A DNA stretch of 64,000 bases from Streptomyces sp. CB02009 (lineage in GTDB: Bacteria > Actinomycetota > Actinomycetes > Streptomycetales > Streptomycetaceae): NCBI RefSeq assembly GCF_001905825.1, contig NZ_LIVV01000005.1, positions 574,594 to 638,593 of the forward strand. Direction: 5' to 3'. Shown here in pieces: positions 1 through 7,294 of this stretch. The notes below the pieces were generated by a model. It did not search any database and was not told the DNA's origin. It was given only the letters and a program-made list of their open reading frames with translations. The position numbers and the translations under genes are program-made. Positions within the stretch are counted from its first letter, which is position 1. Every line of letters starts with the position of its first letter.

Positions 1-586
1 AGCCGGTGGCGTGGGCGAAGGTGTCGACCCAGTACTTCCCGCCTCCCCCGCCCGAGCAGCCGTTGTCACTGGTCAGGGACTTGGATCCGTACGAGCCGGG
101 GTAGGGCGCGAGCGAGGAGCCGTTGATCACGATCGACTGGCCCACGCCGTTGAGGAGCTGCTCGTAGTGGATGTGGGCGCCGGAGCTGTTGCCGGTGCTG
201 CCGGTGGTGCCGATCTGCTGGCCCTGGGAGACCGCGGCGCCGTTGGCCACCGAGTAGGCGTTCAGGTGGAAGTAGTACGTCTTCCAGCCGCCCCCGTGGT
301 CGACCACGATGTAGTTGCCCGCGCCGGACGGCTGGGAGTAGCGGTACGCGGTGCCGGACGCCGAGGCCAGGACCGGGGTGCCGGCGGTCGTACCGCCGTC
401 GGACCGCACGAAGTCGAGGGCCTGGCGGACCTCGGCCGAGTGATGGCTGTACGTCCAGGTCTGGCCGCAGGGGAAGGGCGCCTTGAAGAGCGGCGCGGCC
501 TGGGCGGGGGTGGTGGTGACGAGCGCGGTCAGCAGGCCCGCGACGAGCGCGAGCAGGGTGCCGAGGGGGGTGATCCGGGCACGCAT
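1..586 (-). CDS. Secreted M23-family metallopeptidase (C-terminus cut by window edge)
   Basis: The gene starts at an ATG at 586 and runs off the left edge, so only about 195 residues are present. A signal peptide is visible: MRAR followed by a Leu/Ala-rich core and a TPAQA-A type cleavage site. The mature part has the lysostaphin-like LytM/M23 fold signature: the stretch VLASASGTAYRYSQ, then NYIVVDHGGGWKTYYFHL, and the HxH zinc motif in AHIHYEQ. M23 enzymes are zinc endopeptidases that cut peptidoglycan cross-bridges outside the cell. The Gly/Ser-rich C-terminal end visible here is typical of secreted streptomycete forms. The substrate cannot be read from sequence. The next gene is divergent. 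Confidence 0.85.
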   Translation of the reverse strand, partial: MRARITPLGTLLALVAGLLTALVTTTPAQAAPLFKAPFPCGQTWTYSHHSAEVRQALDFVRSDGGTTAGTPVLASASGTAYRYSQPSGAGNYIVVDHGGGWKTYYFHLNAYSVANGAAVSQGQQIGTTGSTGNSSGAHIHYEQLLNGVGQSIVINGSSLAPYPGSYGSKSLTSDNGCSGGGGGKYWVDTFAHATG

Positions 587-738
587 GCGTCCTCCGGTAC
601 GTGGGGGTCGGTGGCCTGGGGACCGGGGTCGACGCGCGTTGACCCCGGGGGAACGGACCACAGCGTGCCGGAAGACCGCGTCCCGCAGTAGACCGCGAAG
701 ACCACACCCGTACCTCGGGGCTTACGTAGTCTGGACAC

Positions 739-1140
739 ATGACCGAACGCAAACCGCCCGGAGTCAGCTTCGAGTCGTTCGTGGACAAGCAGATCCGCGA
801 GGCGTCGGAGCGTGGTGAGTTCAGCAGCCTGTCGGGGTTCGGGAAGCCGCTCCCCGACGACACGGCCCCGTACGACGAGCTGTGGTGGATCAAGGGGAAG
901 ATGCACCGCGAGGGCGCGTCCGTGCTCCCGCCCTCACTGGCCCTGCGCAAGGCCGCGGAGGACGCGGAGGAGGCGGTGGCCGCTGCCGTCTCGGAGAGCC
1001 AGGTCCGCCGGATCCTCGGCGAGATCAACACCAGGATCGCCGAGGCGCTGCTCCGCCCGCCGGCCGGTCCGCCGCTGAACCTCAAGCCCTTCGACGTCGA
1101 GGCGACGGTCGAGCGGTGGCGGGCGCAGCGGAGCTCGTAA
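739..1140 (+). CDS. DUF1992 (DnaJ-homologue subfamily C28-like) domain protein
   Basis: A small soluble protein of 133 residues, almost entirely one DUF1992 domain. The hallmarks are SFESFVDKQIREASERGEF near the N-terminus, then GFGKPLP, then an acidic helix leading to the conserved ending NLKPFDVEATVERWR. The family is named after the conserved region of human DNAJC28, but bacterial members lack a J domain and their role is unknown. The start is the ATG at 739, shortly after the divergent M23 gene. A DinB-family gene follows after 33 bases, so the two are probably co-transcribed. No function should be inferred beyond the domain name. Confidence 0.85.
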   Translation: MTERKPPGVSFESFVDKQIREASERGEFSSLSGFGKPLPDDTAPYDELWWIKGKMHREGASVLPPSLALRKAAEDAEEAVAAAVSESQVRRILGEINTRIAEALLRPPAGPPLNLKPFDVEATVERWRAQRSS

Positions 1141-1173
1141 CCCCTGCTCACGCGTCGTCGAGAGGAGCCCCTC

Positions 1174-1689
1174 ATGTCCGCCACGAACAGCGCCGGTCTG
1201 CTGGTCGACTCGTTCGGCCGGGTCCGTGAGGCCGTCCACGAGGCCGTCGAGGGCCTCACCGAGGACGAGCTCGCCGCCCGGGTCGATCCGGACGCCAACT
1301 CGATCGCCTGGCTCGTCTGGCACCTCACCCGGATCCAGGACGACCACCTCGCGGGCGCCTTCGGCACCGACCAGTTGTGGGACGCGGACGGCTGGCGGGA
1401 CCGGTTCGGGCTGCCCTTCGGGAAGGGGGCGACCGGTTACGGCCAGACGAGCGCCCAGGTGGGCAAGGTGCGGGCTCCGGCCGACCTGCTGCTCGGCTAC
1501 CACGACGCGGTGCACGCGCGGACCCTCGACCTGGTGCGGTCGGTGACGAACGCGGACCTGGACCGGGTCGTCGACGCCGCCTGGGACCCGCCGGTCACGC
1601 TCGGCGTGCGCCTGGTGTCGGTGATCGCGGACGCCCTTCAGCACGCGGGACAGGCGGCCTACGTACGGGGTGTGGTGGAGCGGCGGTAG
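1174..1689 (+). CDS. DinB/DUF664-family protein (mycothiol-type S-transferase fold)
   Basis: This 171-residue protein has the four-helix-bundle features of the DinB/DUF664 superfamily. They include an early helix with LVDSFGRVREAVHEAV, the WLVWHLTRIQDDHL segment with a putative metal-ligand His, and a late His in ALQHAGQAAYVRG. Superfamily members in actinobacteria include mycothiol-dependent enzymes and many uncharacterised detoxification proteins. A ribosome-binding site (GAGAGGAG) precedes the ATG at 1174. It is the first of three DinB-like genes within 5 kb (others at 4878 and 5764). They share fold signatures but are clearly diverged, so they are not recent tandem copies. The exact thiol substrate is unknown. 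Confidence 0.8.
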   Translation: MSATNSAGLLVDSFGRVREAVHEAVEGLTEDELAARVDPDANSIAWLVWHLTRIQDDHLAGAFGTDQLWDADGWRDRFGLPFGKGATGYGQTSAQVGKVRAPADLLLGYHDAVHARTLDLVRSVTNADLDRVVDAAWDPPVTLGVRLVSVIADALQHAGQAAYVRGVVERR

Positions 1690-1760
1690 CGCCCCGGCGG
1701 TCGGGGAACCGGCGCACTTGTTCGATGCGCTCGTACAACCACCGCAGTCGATCATGAGTC

Positions 1761-1792
1761 CAACCGGGCGTGGCCTTCGCCACGTCCGGTTG
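1761..1792 (+). terminator. Hairpin between the DinB gene and the VCBS gene
   Basis: Near-perfect inverted repeat: CAACCGGGCGTGGC pairs with GCCACGTCCGGTTG around a CTTC loop (one mismatch). It lies 70 bases after the DinB stop and only 20 bases before the GTG of the next gene. It could therefore end the upstream transcript or act as a leader structure for the VCBS gene. Confidence 0.5.
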
Positions 1793-1811
1793 TTCTTGGG
1801 GGTAAATCGCT

Positions 1812-4112
1812 GTGCCGCATCGTTCGTCCCTTCACCGCCGCCGACTCACCGCCGCCGTGACCGCCGTCCTCGCGATCACCGCCGGTACGGCCCTGGCCTC
1901 CGGCCCGGCCGCGCTCGCCGCACCGGCGGGCCCGAGCGCCACCGCGGGCCCGAGCGCCACCGTGGACCCCTCCGCCGCCGCACCCGCCCCCGCGCCCGCT
2001 ACCCCGGCGCCCGGCGCCCCGGCGGCGGCCCAGGACGCGGTGCTCTCGGTCCCGGCCGACACCGAGATCGTCAGCACCGGCACCCAGGGCTTCCTCACCT
2101 CACGGAAGGACGCCTCCTCCGGTGAAACCGTCCTGGAATGGCGGAAGTTCTCCGACGGCTCGGTGGAGGTCGTCCCCGGCACCGAGGCGTTGAGCACCAC
2201 GTCCGACGTCGTGGTGACGAAGGACGGCGCCCAGTTCAGCTTCCGCGACATGGCCGCGCCCGGCTACTCCGCCTGGTCGATCAACCTCGTCCAGGTCCTC
2301 GGCACCACCGACTACCGTTTCGTCGGCCTGACGGGGACCACGATCTGGGCGACGAAGCCGGACGGCCGCGGCGACCCCGAGCTGCACCGCATCACCCGGC
2401 TCAACGGCGTGCTCGTCAACCGGATGGTGACGAACTACTCGGGGGAGAAGTCCTTCCGGGTCCTCGCCCACTCCGGCACGGACGCGTTCGGCCTCGCCAC
2501 CCGGGGCACCGGCGACCACGTCACGAACCACCGCTTCCTGGCAAAGCTCGACGCCAACGACCAGTGGCAGACCAGGATCGACACCGCGGGGTACGCCGGC
2601 CCGGGCGCGACCGCCGCCGTCACCCCGCAGCACCTGGTGTGGACCGAGCACCCGGGCGGCTCCACCGACATCAAGTGGTACGCCCGCGGGAGCGTCGCCC
2701 CCGCCCAGCTGCTCGACCGGATCGCCGGCCAGGACACCGTGATCGCCGGCGTCGTCGGCGACTCCGTGGTGTACGGCGAGCCCGGCGGCCTCACCGCGAC
2801 CACGGAGGACGGCAAGGACTCCCTGACCGGACGCTCCCTCTCCACCGGCGGGGCGTACCAGCTCCTCGACTACTTCACCTCCACGGCCGTCGCGGCGGAC
2901 GGCAGCCTGCTCGTGCGCGGCGGCTCGGTGGAGGACGGCGACGGCCTGTTCCGGATCTCCGACGCGGGCGGCACGCCGACCGTCACGAAGGTCGCGGGCA
3001 CGGGCCGGCCGGTGGCCGTCCAGGTCGTCGAGTCGTCCGTCCCCGACGCGACGCTCGACAGGAACAGCGGCACGGTGACGCTGGCGTGGACCCTGTCCCG
3101 CCCCAACGCGTCCCTCGACCTCACCTTCACCCACGTCGGCACGGGAGCGAAGTTCACGCAGCGGATCGCCGCCCCGTCCTCGGGCAACCGCTTCAGCTTC
3201 ACCTGGGACGGCCTCATCGGCGGTGTCAGCGCGCCCAACGGCACCTACGCCGTGAACATCGACGTGACCTCCCTCAACGGGTACGGCCACACCTCCACCG
3301 GCGCCTACTTCGACGTGAACCGTACGGCGAACCCGCACGACTACAACGACAACGGCTCCACCGACGTCCTCGCCCGCGACGCCGCGGGCGTGCTGTGGCG
3401 CGACGACCTCCTCGACTGGCCGACCGGCGGCCAGGTCGGCACCGGCAAGCGGACGAAGGTCGGTCCGGGCTGGGGGACGTACAAGCAGATCGAGGCCGTC
3501 GGCAGCATCGCGGGCAGCGCGGCCGGCGACCTGGTCGCGCTCGACGGCACGGGCGTGCTCTGGCTCTACCAGGGCAAGGGCGACGGGACGTTCGCAGGCC
3601 GTGTGAAGGTCGGGGCCGGGTGGGGCGGCTACAACAAGCTCGCGGGCGGTTCCGACCTCAACGGCGACGGCCGCTCCGACCTCCTCGCCACGGACGCCGC
3701 GGGCTCCCTCTGGCTCTACAAGGGCACCGGCAGCACCACGGCCCCGTTCGCCGGGCGCGTGCGGGTCGGCGGCGGCTGGGGGACCTACAACCACCTCACC
3801 GCCGTCGGCAACATCGCCGGCACGGCCGCCGGCGACCTCGTCGCCCGCGACACCTCCGGTGTCCTCTGGCTCTACCAGGGCAAGGGCGACAGCACCTTCG
3901 CCGCCCGTGTGCGGGTCGGCGCCGGCTGGGGCGGCTTCTCCCAGCTGGTCGGCGGCGGCGACGTGACGAACGACGGGCGCCCCGACCTGATCGCGTACGG
4001 GGCGGGCGGCACGTACGTCTACCGCTCGACGGGCTCGGCGACGGCGCCGTTCGTCCGGATGACGACGAACCTGTACGCGGGCGAGGGAACGAAGTTCAAC
4101 TCCGTCTCCTGA
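1812..4112 (+). CDS. Secreted FG-GAP/VCBS-repeat protein with FlgD-like Ig domain
   Basis: The start is a GTG at 1812 preceded by a G-rich ribosome-binding site (TTGGGGGT). The N-terminus is a classical export signal: RRR, a hydrophobic stretch, then ALAAP. An Ala/Pro/Thr linker follows (about residues 35-75). The middle (about 80-400) has beta-rich repeated strands of propeller type. Around residues 420-500 there is an Ig-like segment resembling the FlgD Ig domain (FTWDGLIGG...APNGTYAVNIDV). The last 260 residues hold FG-GAP/VCBS repeats with Ca-loop-like motifs such as DLNGDGRSDLL and DVTNDGRPDLI, and repeated GxGWGxY strands. Such proteins are extracellular; ligand and partner are unknown. 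It is monocistronic, with a hairpin downstream. A related repeat protein lies at 53548-54765. Confidence 0.85.
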   Translation: MPHRSSLHRRRLTAAVTAVLAITAGTALASGPAALAAPAGPSATAGPSATVDPSAAAPAPAPATPAPGAPAAAQDAVLSVPADTEIVSTGTQGFLTSRKDASSGETVLEWRKFSDGSVEVVPGTEALSTTSDVVVTKDGAQFSFRDMAAPGYSAWSINLVQVLGTTDYRFVGLTGTTIWATKPDGRGDPELHRITRLNGVLVNRMVTNYSGEKSFRVLAHSGTDAFGLATRGTGDHVTNHRFLAKLDANDQWQTRIDTAGYAGPGATAAVTPQHLVWTEHPGGSTDIKWYARGSVAPAQLLDRIAGQDTVIAGVVGDSVVYGEPGGLTATTEDGKDSLTGRSLSTGGAYQLLDYFTSTAVAADGSLLVRGGSVEDGDGLFRISDAGGTPTVTKVAGTGRPVAVQVVESSVPDATLDRNSGTVTLAWTLSRPNASLDLTFTHVGTGAKFTQRIAAPSSGNRFSFTWDGLIGGVSAPNGTYAVNIDVTSLNGYGHTSTGAYFDVNRTANPHDYNDNGSTDVLARDAAGVLWRDDLLDWPTGGQVGTGKRTKVGPGWGTYKQIEAVGSIAGSAAGDLVALDGTGVLWLYQGKGDGTFAGRVKVGAGWGGYNKLAGGSDLNGDGRSDLLATDAAGSLWLYKGTGSTTAPFAGRVRVGGGWGTYNHLTAVGNIAGTAAGDLVARDTSGVLWLYQGKGDSTFAARVRVGAGWGGFSQLVGGGDVTNDGRPDLIAYGAGGTYVYRSTGSATAPFVRMTTNLYAGEGTKFNSVS

Positions 4113-4217
4113 CACCGCCGCACGAGTCACCGGCGACTGGCGCGCCCCTTCAAGCCCCGTACAGCTGCCTACAGTTACGCCGACCTCTACCCCTACACCG
4201 TGTTCTGACCCGTCGAC

Positions 4218-4241
4218 GGGGCCGGTCCCGGAACCGGCCCC
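4218..4241 (+). terminator. Putative terminator after the VCBS gene
   Basis: GGGGCCGG and CCGGCCCC form an 8-bp stem around a short loop, about 105 bases after the VCBS stop and 80 bases before the next start. There is no U-tract, as is usual in Streptomyces. Confidence 0.45.
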
Positions 4242-4319
4242 GGGAGCAGCCCCGGGGCCGGTCGGGCCACGCGAGACCCTCGCGCTGAGGGGGCGAGGGC
4301 GGCCAGGAAGGACACGGCG

Positions 4320-4757
4320 ATGGAATCGATCGTCACCGCTCTCCCGGCGGAGTTCCGGACCGTCCGGTACGACGGCTCGCGCTTCCCCGGCTCCGCCGCC
4401 GTGGCCGCGCGGCCGGGGCTCTCGGCCGGCGCCAACTGCCAGCTGTTCGCGTACGCGGTGCTCCGGCACTTCGGCCTGACGCCTCCGGAGCTGCGCTCCT
4501 CCGAGCTGTGGAACGACACCGGCACCACGGTCCACGTGCCGGTCGCACAGCCCCTGGACCTGGTCCTCTTCAACGCCACGGCCGACGCGTACGGGGCCCA
4601 TGTCGGCGTCCACGTCGGCGAGGACGCGATCCTCCACCTGTGCGCGGAGGTCGGACACCCGGCGGTGTGGGGCACGGCGGACTTCGCGGCACGCGAGCGG
4701 TACGCCGTGCGGCTCGGCGCCAAGAGGGTCCTTCGCAGGCGGAGCCGAGACGGGTGA
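4320..4757 (+). CDS. NlpC/P60-like cysteine hydrolase, cytoplasmic
   Basis: A protein of 145 residues with the circularly ordered Cys-His features of the NlpC/P60 papain-like fold: GANCQLFAYAVL (nucleophile Cys near residue 40), then PLDLVLFN, then AHVGVHVGEDAILHL with the catalytic His near residue 98. Family members hydrolyse gamma-D-Glu-diaminopimelate or related amide bonds. No signal peptide or cell-wall-binding module is present, so a secreted wall hydrolase role is not supported. The ATG at 4320 follows an AAGGA-containing ribosome-binding site. The stop codon lies inside the first unit of a 15-bp tandem repeat, so the last residues (RSRDG) may be a recent addition. Confidence 0.7.
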   Translation: MESIVTALPAEFRTVRYDGSRFPGSAAVAARPGLSAGANCQLFAYAVLRHFGLTPPELRSSELWNDTGTTVHVPVAQPLDLVLFNATADAYGAHVGVHVGEDAILHLCAEVGHPAVWGTADFAARERYAVRLGAKRVLRRRSRDG

Positions 4758-4809
4758 AGCCAGGACGGGTGACGCCAGGACGGGTGAAGCCAGGACGGGT
4801 GAAGCCAGG
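4750..4809 (+). repeat. Four-copy 15-bp tandem repeat
   Basis: Unit ACGGGTGAAGCCAGG, four copies in phase (one with a single change), then a fifth degenerate start. The stop codon of the NlpC/P60-like gene (4755-4757) is in the first copy, so copy-number change would alter only the leader of the next gene. Confidence 0.9.
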
Positions 4810-4877
4810 AACGGGTGGGTGTCGCGCTCCGATAAACACATCGACAAGGAACGTGGTGATCAGGGACCCTTCGGGCG

Positions 4878-5384
4878 ATGACCAGACTCAGTGACACTCC
4901 GCCCGCGTGGGACGAGCGCACCCAGCTCACCACCTTCCTCGACTACGCACGGGACACCGCCCGCGCCAAATGCGAGGGCGTCTCCGCCGAGAACGCCCGC
5001 ACGGCGCCTCTCCCGGGCTCACCCCTGATGACCATGAGCGGAGTGATCAACCACCTCCGCTGGGTCGAGTACTACTGGTTCCAGGTGGTCTTCCTCGGCG
5101 AGGACGACAAGGGCCCCTGGACCGAGGAGGACCCCGACCGGGAGATGCGCATCGGGGTCGACTTCCCCCTCGCGCAGTTGCTCGACGAATACGCCGAGCA
5201 GAGCGCCCGCTACCGCGAACTCGTCGCGGAGACCGACCTGGAAGCCCGGGCCGAACGAGCCATCCGCGACGGCCGGCACGTCGACCTCCGCTGGATCCTC
5301 CTCCACCTCGTCGAGGAGACGGCCCGGCACAACGGCCATCTGGACATCCTGCGCGAGCTGGTCGACGGCACGACCGGCGCCTAG
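4878..5384 (+). CDS. DinB/DUF664-family protein
   Basis: 168 residues with the DUF664 pattern. The stretch MTMSGVINHLRWVEYYWFQ carries the first His of the putative metal site. The region VDLRWILLHLVEETARHNGHLDILRE carries the two later His residues. This three-His arrangement is the metal-binding signature of the DinB superfamily, which includes mycothiol- and bacillithiol-dependent transferases. Its ending is very like that of the gene at 5764, so these two are the closest pair of the three local DinB genes. Only ten bases separate its stop from the next gene, a HAD-phosphatase remnant, suggesting a common transcript. The substrate is unknown. Confidence 0.82.
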   Translation: MTRLSDTPPAWDERTQLTTFLDYARDTARAKCEGVSAENARTAPLPGSPLMTMSGVINHLRWVEYYWFQVVFLGEDDKGPWTEEDPDREMRIGVDFPLAQLLDEYAEQSARYRELVAETDLEARAERAIRDGRHVDLRWILLHLVEETARHNGHLDILRELVDGTTGA

Positions 5385-5394
5385 CATCGGGCAC

Positions 5395-5748
5395 ATGACC
5401 AGCACGTTCGTTCTCTTCGACGTAGACGGCACCCTCATGGACGCCGTCGCCAACCAGCGCCGCGTCTGGCACGAGTGGGCCGCGCGGTACGGGGTCGACG
5501 GGGACGAGGTGTACGCCGTCGCGCTCCGGACGCGGCCCGTCGAGACGTTCGCGGCCGAGAAACTGGGCGCGGACCCGGCGGACTGCCTGGTGATCGAGGA
5601 CGCGCCGTCCGGCGTCCGCTCGGGGCTTGCGGCGGGGATGACGGTCTGGACGGTCAACACCGAGGCACCCCACCCCGAGGCCCATCGGCACTTCCGGTCG
5701 CTGGCGGAGGCGGCGCCTCACATCGTGGATGCGGTGGCCGTGCGCTGA
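5395..5748 (+). pseudogene. Internally deleted HAD-superfamily phosphatase
   Basis: The frame is open for 117 residues but represents only the two ends of a HAD hydrolase that is normally about 210-230 residues. Motif I is present (FVLFDVDGTL, nucleophile Asp). The C-terminal part begins at GADPADCLVIEDAPSG (motif IV) and runs to the usual GMTVWTVNT. The segment between, which should hold motif II (Ser/Thr), motif III (Lys) and the cap, is absent: sequence jumps from RTRPVETFA straight to AEKLGADPA. The reading frame is kept, so this is an in-frame deletion of roughly 100 codons. It probably has no phosphatase activity. The flanking DinB genes are intact. Confidence 0.7.
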
Positions 5749-5763
5749 GACCATGATGCGGGC

Positions 5764-6315
5764 ATGAAGATTCCCGACCGACGGATCGAACTGTTCACCG
5801 GCGCCGAGAGCGAGCGCCGGTTCGGAGGCCCCGCGACCGGCGACGAGAAGACCATGCTGGTGGCCATGCTGGATGCCCAGAGGGCAACGCTGAAGCTGAA
5901 GTGCTCGGGTCTGGCCGAGGAGTTGGCCGTACGGTCCGTGCCGCCTTCCTCGCTGTCGCTGCTGGGCCTCGTACGGCACCTCGCCGACGTGGAACGCCGG
6001 TGGTTCCGGTCGGTGCTCGCGGGACACGAGGTCGAGCTGCGCTTCTCCTCCCCAGAATCCCCCGAGGGCGACTTCGACGGCGCGGGACCCGAACCCGGGA
6101 CCGTCGCGGAGTCCTGGGCGGCATGGGAGGACGAGGTCGCGTTCGCGGAGGCCTTCGTGGCCGAGGCTGCGCACCTGGACGTCGAGGGTCACGACTCGTG
6201 GCGGGGAACGGTGTCGCTGCGCTGGGTGCTCGTCCACATGATCGAGGAGTACGCCCGTCACAACGGCCACGCGGACCTGATCCGCGAACGGATTGATGGG
6301 GCGGTTGGGGTGTGA
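5764..6315 (+). CDS. DinB/DUF664-family protein
   Basis: 183 residues; the N-terminal 35 are a lead-in, followed by a DUF664 bundle: LSLLGLVRHLADVERRWFRSVLAG (first His) and SLRWVLVHMIEEYARHNGHADLIRERIDG (later His pair). This is the same scheme as the gene at 4878, with which it shares the RHNGH motif. The ATG at 5764 follows the HAD remnant by 15 bases, so the three genes 4878-6315 appear to form one transcription unit. Members of the family use low-molecular-weight thiols, mycothiol in actinobacteria, or are uncharacterised. It is the last gene before a 1-kb gene-poor palindromic block. Confidence 0.82.
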   Translation: MKIPDRRIELFTGAESERRFGGPATGDEKTMLVAMLDAQRATLKLKCSGLAEELAVRSVPPSSLSLLGLVRHLADVERRWFRSVLAGHEVELRFSSPESPEGDFDGAGPEPGTVAESWAAWEDEVAFAEAFVAEAAHLDVEGHDSWRGTVSLRWVLVHMIEEYARHNGHADLIRERIDGAVGV

Positions 6316-6390
6316 GGGGCCCGGCGGGGGCCGGCGGGGGGTGCGGGTCTTGGGTTTCTTGGGGTGGGCCGGGTAGGTGGGCTTCTGGTG

Positions 6391-6526
6391 GGACCGCCCT
6401 CTTTCCGAGAGTCGCTCCTTCCGGCGGTGCGTCAAGGGCGCTCCTTCGTCGCGTCGCTGCGCGATGGCCTTCGGCCACCCTTGACCCACCACCTCCAGGA
6501 GCGAAAACACTCTCGGAGGGCGGTCC
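6391..6526 (+). repeat. Structured palindromic repeat element, copy 1
   Basis: A 136-bp element with nested inverted repeats. The outer arms are GGACCGCCCTC(TTT)CCGAGAGT and ACTCTCGGAGGGCGGTCC. A second stem pairs TCGCTCCT with AGGAGCGA, and a third pairs GTCAAGGG with CCCTTGAC, enclosing small hairpins. It looks like a MITE- or REP-like element. An inverted copy lies at 7027-7164; 6430-6456 is shared base for base with that copy. Confidence 0.8.
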
Positions 6527-6594
6527 GGGGGACCGGGTCCACGCCGGGGCTCGGGCAGTGCCCGGCGTCGGTTTGCGTGTGCCGGTCGGTGGGT

Positions 6595-6911
6595 GGGTGC
6601 GCGGTTGTTGAATGGGGCGGCTGGGCTCCGGCTTAGCGGGTTGCGGTGGTTCATGGTGGGGCTTCAGGCCCCGCTGGTCACTGCCGGTGGGGTGTGGGTG
6701 AGGGAAACTGCGGGCTACTCCGAGTAACACATCCCGAAAGATGCCCCATGAGGGGTGAATCGGTCTTATCGGGCGCTGAAAGCGTAAGAAACTCCCGCCG
6801 ACCGATCCCCACCACCCACCGGGGGTGACCAGCGGGGCCTGAGTCCCAGCCCGACGACGAAGGTCGGTCGCTAAGCGCTGCCGGGCCGCCCCATTCAACA
6901 ACCGCGCACCC
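6595..6911. repeat. Inverted-repeat block around a unique, lower-GC core
   Basis: Two perfect inverted pairs share the same centre (6753): 6595-6621 with 6885-6911 (27 bp), and 6665-6681 with 6825-6841 (17 bp). Between them other stretches match imperfectly. The core of about 100 bases (6705-6805) is not palindromic and is visibly AT-richer than the flanks. Outside this block lie the two inverted copies of the 136/138-bp element, so about 0.85 kb is palindromic overall. No recombinase gene is nearby. Confidence 0.8.
6748..6828 (+). CDS. Possible 26-residue peptide in the palindrome core (doubtful)
   Basis: An ATG at 6748 opens a 26-codon frame beginning MRGESVLSGAESVRNSRRP and ending at a TGA at 6826-6828. 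A weak purine run (GAAAG) sits 8 bases upstream. The frame spans exactly the lower-GC, non-repeated core of the inverted-repeat block. The same stretch also folds as small hairpins (CCCC-ATGA-GGGG; CGCT-GAA-AGCG), so a structured RNA is an equally good reading. I do not recognise the peptide. Confidence 0.25.
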   Translation: MRGESVLSGAESVRNSRRPIPTTHRG

Positions 6912-7026
6912 CGAACCCACGGATCAACGCCCACCGGCCCCAGCCGCAAACCAAGCCCCCACCCACCGGCCGACACCCGCCCACCACGACCGGCCCCTAC
7001 CCGGCATCCGCGCGGCCCCGGCCCTC

Positions 7027-7164
7027 GGCCGCCCTCCGAGTGTGAAAAGGCGGCCTCCGCCGCCGGGTCAAGGGTGGAGCGCAGCGGAATCGGCGAAGCC
7101 GACGCGACGAAGGAGCGCCCTTGACGCGGCGGCGGAGGCCGCCACACTCGGAAAGAGGGCGGCC
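7027..7164 (-). repeat. Structured palindromic repeat element, copy 2 (inverted)
   Basis: 138-bp inverted partner of the element at 6391-6526. It keeps the outer stem (GGCCGCCCTC...), the GTCAAGGG/CCCTTGAC stem and the asymmetric TTT bulge, but its second stem is different in sequence: GGCGGCCTCC pairs with GGAGGCCGCC. Both arms have changed together, preserving pairing. It ends 130 bases before the kinase start. Confidence 0.8.
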
Positions 7165-7258
7165 GCACCCGCACCCCACCAACCCGGCCCACCCTCAGAA
7201 CCCCAACAACCCGCCTCCACCGTTCAACTACAGTCCAGAAACAAGCACTTGGCTTCGA

Positions 7259-7294
7259 TTCAGATCGCAAACCCCCTCCGCTACTGTGTGGCCC
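7259..7294 (+). promoter_or_regulatory. Putative promoter for a leaderless kinase mRNA
   Basis: TTCAGA (7259-7264), a 17-bp spacer and TACTGT (7282-7287) resemble a housekeeping promoter. The -10 ends 7 bases before the ATG at 7295 and no Shine-Dalgarno sequence is present, which fits a leaderless transcript. Confidence 0.4.

Noticed and set aside
2100..4847. A 915-codon minus-strand frame opposite the VCBS and NlpC-like genes
   Set aside because: No motifs, composition typical of a shadow; the plus-strand genes have export signal and domain motifs.
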